From assembly GCA_016278265.1 (NCBI GenBank), contig JADQCE010000001.1, positions 855,564 through 919,563 of the forward strand: a stretch of DNA of 64,000 nt. The letters run 5' to 3'. Position 1 is the stretch's first letter. Each line of letters starts with the position of its first letter. Positions 61,367 to 64,000 of this stretch are shown here, in pieces. The DNA comes from Halothiobacillus sp. (GTDB lineage Bacteria; Pseudomonadota; Gammaproteobacteria; Halothiobacillales; Halothiobacillaceae). A program made the translations under genes and the position numbers. Below the pieces are notes generated by a model. It made no database searches. It was given only the letters and a program-made list of their open reading frames with translations, and was not told the DNA's origin.

Positions 61367-63136
61367 TCACGGTTGACCGTTTGCCGGTATCAGCTCCGGT
61401 GCGAATTTGCGCAAGGTCTCGAGCAGGACGGTGTCGCTGGAATCGAGTTCGAGTGCCTCTTGCCAGACCTCGAGTGCTTGATCGCGCTGACCATCCGCCC
61501 ACAAGACCTCGCCGAGATGGGCGCCGATCTCGGCGTTGGGCGCGCGGCGGTAGGCGCTTGTCAACGCCTTGAGGGCCGATTCAAGGTCACCCTGACGGTA
61601 CTTGAGCCACCCTAGGCTGTCGAGGTAGGCCGCGTTATCTGGATCGATCTGCAAGGCACGCCCGATCAGCTTCTCGGCTTCGTCCAGGTGTCGGTTTTCG
61701 TCAGCCAGTGTGTAGCCCAACGCGTTCAGGGCTTGGGCGTGCTCGGGATCGCGCTCGACGATCTCACGCAGCACGCTGATCGCCGAGCCGGATTCGTCGA
61801 GGGAAAACAACGTCATGGCTTTTTGCAGACGGAAATCATTGGCATCCGGCCAGGCATCCAGGGCCTGATCGGCGATCTGAAGGCTTTCCTCGAACTGACC
61901 GGATTCCGCCAACGTCGAGGCGAGCGCGAGCATCAGCTGTTGTTGGTCGGCCTCGTCAATCCCGTCGGAGAGTAGGGCGGCTTCCAACCCGCGGACAGCG
62001 GCATCCGAATGACCCTGGTCGAGCCGAGCCCCGGCGAGTAGCACTTGGGCGTTAGCGTAATGCTCACTGCGCGGGCTGACCTGCGAAAAGGCGGATTCCG
62101 CGGCGCGGAGGTCAGCTTCCTGCAGGGCGGCACGTCCACGGATCAGGTGGACGACATCCGACTGGCCGGGCAAGCGCTCCAGACCGTTTAGTGCCTTTTC
62201 GGCGAGATCGGGGCGTTCCATCCGAAAGGCGAACAGCGTTAGGTTGCGCAGGAGTTCCGGATCGGTCTGCTGGGTTTTCAGGGTGTGCTCGAGCAACGCG
62301 AGCGCGGCTTCCTCTTGGCCGGCTGCCAGCCGCGCCTCGATCAGTCCACTCGTATAGCGGCCTTCGTCGGGAAACCGGTTGTGTGCCTTTTCGAGCACCC
62401 GGATAGCCTGTCCGACGTCACCATCACGATTGGCAATTACCATCGCGAGGTCATAGGTCATGGTCTCGTCGGGCCGCAGGACCATCGCGCGATTGGCGGC
62501 TTCTCGCGCCAGCGCCATTTCTCCGAAGGACAGCGCGAGCTTGGCGACGACCAGCTGGGCCTCATACTGCTGCGGGAAGCGCTCGGCCAAGTGATGGGTA
62601 TAGGACACTGCACGGTCGCGATCGAGGCTCTTTTGCAGGTACTGGCCCGTTTCATTGAAAATCTTCTCGACGTTCCCGGAGTCGGACTCCAGCCACTGGT
62701 TGAGCGCACGATCCGCTTGATCTGTCTCGCCCAGTTCCAACGACGAGACCATCATGACCGCGGCGGCCCGGGCATTTCCCGGCGAGATCTCACGCAGCTG
62801 TTCGGCAAGGCTCTGAGCCAGGTCAAATCGATCGGCAAAGATCGCCGCCTGAATGGCACGTTCCAGCAATGCCGGATTGTTACTGTCCTGTGCCACTGCG
62901 GCGTAGTGGGCCGCGGCCTGATCATAATTCTTGTGCCGACCGTGGAATTCACCGGCAAGCACGTTGAAGATCGGGTTCTGGTCGAGCACGTCAAGCTCAC
63001 CGGCAGTTGCACCGGATTCGGTGGCACCCATGTTGGTATCAGTCGTAGGCTCGTTGGCCGGGCTGATGGAGCAGCCGGCCCCCAGCAAGGCCAGGGTCAT
63101 TCCGAGGAACAATGCAGCAGACGGGATCGGTCGCAT
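61367..63136 (-). CDS. Lipoprotein with tetratricopeptide repeats
   Basis: The 589-residue protein begins with a lipoprotein signal (LFLGMTLALLGAGCS; Cys near residue 22). It contains about ten TPR-like helix pairs through its length, such as ALNALGYTLADENRHLDEAEKLIGRALQIDPDNAAYLDSLGWLKYRQGD (seen by LGYTLADENRHLDEAE and DSLGWLKYRQGD). A homologous TPR gene precedes lolB in Pseudomonas, where it is a predicted envelope scaffold of uncertain role. It is 44 bases upstream of lolB, so co-transcription is likely. Confidence 0.87.
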   Translation of the reverse strand: MRPIPSAALFLGMTLALLGAGCSISPANEPTTDTNMGATESGATAGELDVLDQNPIFNVLAGEFHGRHKNYDQAAAHYAAVAQDSNNPALLERAIQAAIFADRFDLAQSLAEQLREISPGNARAAAVMMVSSLELGETDQADRALNQWLESDSGNVEKIFNETGQYLQKSLDRDRAVSYTHHLAERFPQQYEAQLVVAKLALSFGEMALAREAANRAMVLRPDETMTYDLAMVIANRDGDVGQAIRVLEKAHNRFPDEGRYTSGLIEARLAAGQEEAALALLEHTLKTQQTDPELLRNLTLFAFRMERPDLAEKALNGLERLPGQSDVVHLIRGRAALQEADLRAAESAFSQVSPRSEHYANAQVLLAGARLDQGHSDAAVRGLEAALLSDGIDEADQQQLMLALASTLAESGQFEESLQIADQALDAWPDANDFRLQKAMTLFSLDESGSAISVLREIVERDPEHAQALNALGYTLADENRHLDEAEKLIGRALQIDPDNAAYLDSLGWLKYRQGDLESALKALTSAYRRAPNAEIGAHLGEVLWADGQRDQALEVWQEALELDSSDTVLLETLRKFAPELIPANGQP

Positions 63137-63356
63137 GGCGGGCCTGTCGAAACGGTGGATTCATTCGGTTCGAAGAGATTCGACCGACTGGCGACCATTG
63201 TAGTGCAACTGGCCGCGGGCATGGCTGCTGCGTGAAGGGCGAAGGTCGATTGCCACGACATCCCGGCCGGTCAATCTCATCACATCAGCCGGGCGATCGA
63301 GTTCGTAGAATATATATTATGTTAAATACAACCTTGACCGGTCGTGAACTTGCCTT

Positions 63357-63872
63357 TCACCACCGGAACTTGCCCCAGAGTTCCGGATTGGCCCAATGGC
63401 GCGCGTTCAACCAGTCCGGGGTCCGCTTGTAGGTTTCGATGTCGAACAGATAAATCGGCTCGTCGGCCCGGTAACGTGTAAACCCGAGCGACACCATCTG
63501 CTGATCCACCGAACCTCCAATTCGATGTCCCTCACCCAAGTGAACGATTAGCGGCCGGTTCAATCGATCACGCAGCGCGGCAAAAAATGGCGAGATCGCA
63601 GTCGTCCACTCGTCCATCTCGACGATCAACTCGATGACGGTGTCATCCTCGTTGGCCGCCCGTGCTATCAAGTCACCGACATTCACCTCGGCCATTGCCG
63701 AGTCTTGCGTCTTTGCCCGTGATTCGTCAGATGTCAGAAAAGCCGTCAACCGCTGCTTGTCGGGATATGGCTTCCCACACGCAATCAAGCGCTTGTCGTC
63801 CGCGGCCAATGTCCGGCGCGATTCGGGCTCGACCGCCCGCAACACCAATTTCGGCGTTTTTTTTGCATTCAC
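63357..63872 (-). CDS. Conserved hypothetical protein
   Basis: The 171-residue protein is soluble, with no signal peptide or membrane segment. Middle part DEWTTAISPFFAALRDRLN and C-terminal YRADEPIYLFDIETYKRTPDWLNARHWANPE (recognisable by LFDIETYKRTPDWLN) look like a compact alpha/beta domain seen in gammaproteobacterial hypothetical proteins (possibly DUF6231). I cannot name its function. It is the only gene between the TPR lipoprotein and tRNA-Leu. Its start region overlaps the tRNA-Leu promoter on the opposite strand. Confidence 0.7.
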   Translation of the reverse strand: MNAKKTPKLVLRAVEPESRRTLAADDKRLIACGKPYPDKQRLTAFLTSDESRAKTQDSAMAEVNVGDLIARAANEDDTVIELIVEMDEWTTAISPFFAALRDRLNRPLIVHLGEGHRIGGSVDQQMVSLGFTRYRADEPIYLFDIETYKRTPDWLNARHWANPELWGKFRW

Positions 63873-63874
63873 TG

Positions 63875-63903
63875 TTGACAGCCCCTCTCAGGATTCCTAA
63901 TAT
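63875..63903 (+). promoter_or_regulatory. Sigma-70 promoter of tRNA-Leu
   Basis: TTGACA (63875-63880) and TAATAT (63898-63903) are separated by exactly 17 bases. A GC-rich discriminator (GCGCCGC) leads to the tRNA 5' end ten bases beyond the -10. The -35 starts three bases from the start codon of the divergent hypothetical gene. Confidence 0.88.
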
Positions 63904-63913
63904 GCGCCGCGTT

Positions 63914-63998
63914 GCCCAGGTGGCGGAACTGGTAGACGCGCTAGTTTCAGGTACTAGTGGAGAGATCCGTGGAGGTTCGAGTCCTCTCCTGGGCACCA
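63914..63998 (+). tRNA. tRNA-Leu (CAG)
   Basis: The 85-base class II tRNA has acceptor GCCCAGG/CCTGGGC, D arm GGCGGAACTGGTAGACGC, anticodon stem-loop CTAGTTTCAGGTACTAG with CAG, a variable arm GGAGAGATCC and T arm GGTTCGAGTCC, and an encoded CCA. It closely resembles E. coli tRNA-Leu(CAG). Confidence 0.95.
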
Positions 63999-64000
63999 AA

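Overview
The window is GC-rich, densely packed chromosomal DNA from a gammaproteobacterium. Signature neighbourhoods point that way: lolB-ispE-tRNA-Gln-prs-rplY-pth-ychF, miaB-ybeZ-ybeY-corC-lnt, recCBD, znuABC and a complete suf operon. A halophilic or sulfur-oxidising lineage such as Halothiobacillaceae (Halothiobacillus/Guyparkeria) would fit. That is an inference from gene order and composition; no rRNA is present to settle it.

Layout. 0-6.5 kb: the edge of a PAS-domain sensor gene, then greB, a DHH phosphoesterase and cysS, diverging from ppiB-lpxH-pgsA-acyltransferase. 6.6-17.2 kb (all minus strand): a secreted hypothetical protein, an ACR3/BASS-type transporter, znuABC behind a clear Zur box, a MoxR-DUF58-transglutaminase cluster, ycaO and a small Mth938-like protein. 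17.2-26.9 kb: an overlapping recC-recB-recD operon. 26.9-35.1 kb is a more AT-rich signalling island: a PAS-PAS-GGDEF diguanylate cyclase, a Crp/Fnr regulator, a CheB-CheR fusion with a small PAS partner, a decayed second copy of the diguanylate cyclase gene, and a sigma-54 activator of the FleQ/VpsR type. 35.4-41.3 kb: a six-gene operon matching the Fap functional-amyloid system (A-B-C-D-E-F order), preceded by a canonical -24/-12 promoter. 41.4-50 kb: a LysR regulator, then the suf Fe-S operon read leftward (Rrf2 regulator, sufB, C, D, S, T, Rieske protein, sufA, sufE), interrupted by a 268-bp palindromic element. 50-64 kb: housekeeping genes and three tRNAs (Met, Gln, Leu).

How they work together. 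The most interesting system is the Fap locus with its apparent control module. A nearby diguanylate cyclase with intact GGDEF and I-site could set c-di-GMP levels. The FleQ/VpsR-like activator, with an intact GAFTGA loop, could respond and drive sigma-54 transcription of the amyloid operon. Inside the operon, stacked hairpins between the major fibre gene and the C39 peptidase gene could lower expression of the export genes relative to the fibre subunit. Fap systems are known in Pseudomonas and other Proteobacteria, so the family is not new. The unusual parts here are the subunit architecture, the regulatory wiring and the hairpin cluster. The other notable structures are the decayed cyclase duplicate (33.17-33.66 kb) and the three-way-junction palindrome inside the suf operon (43.31-43.58 kb).
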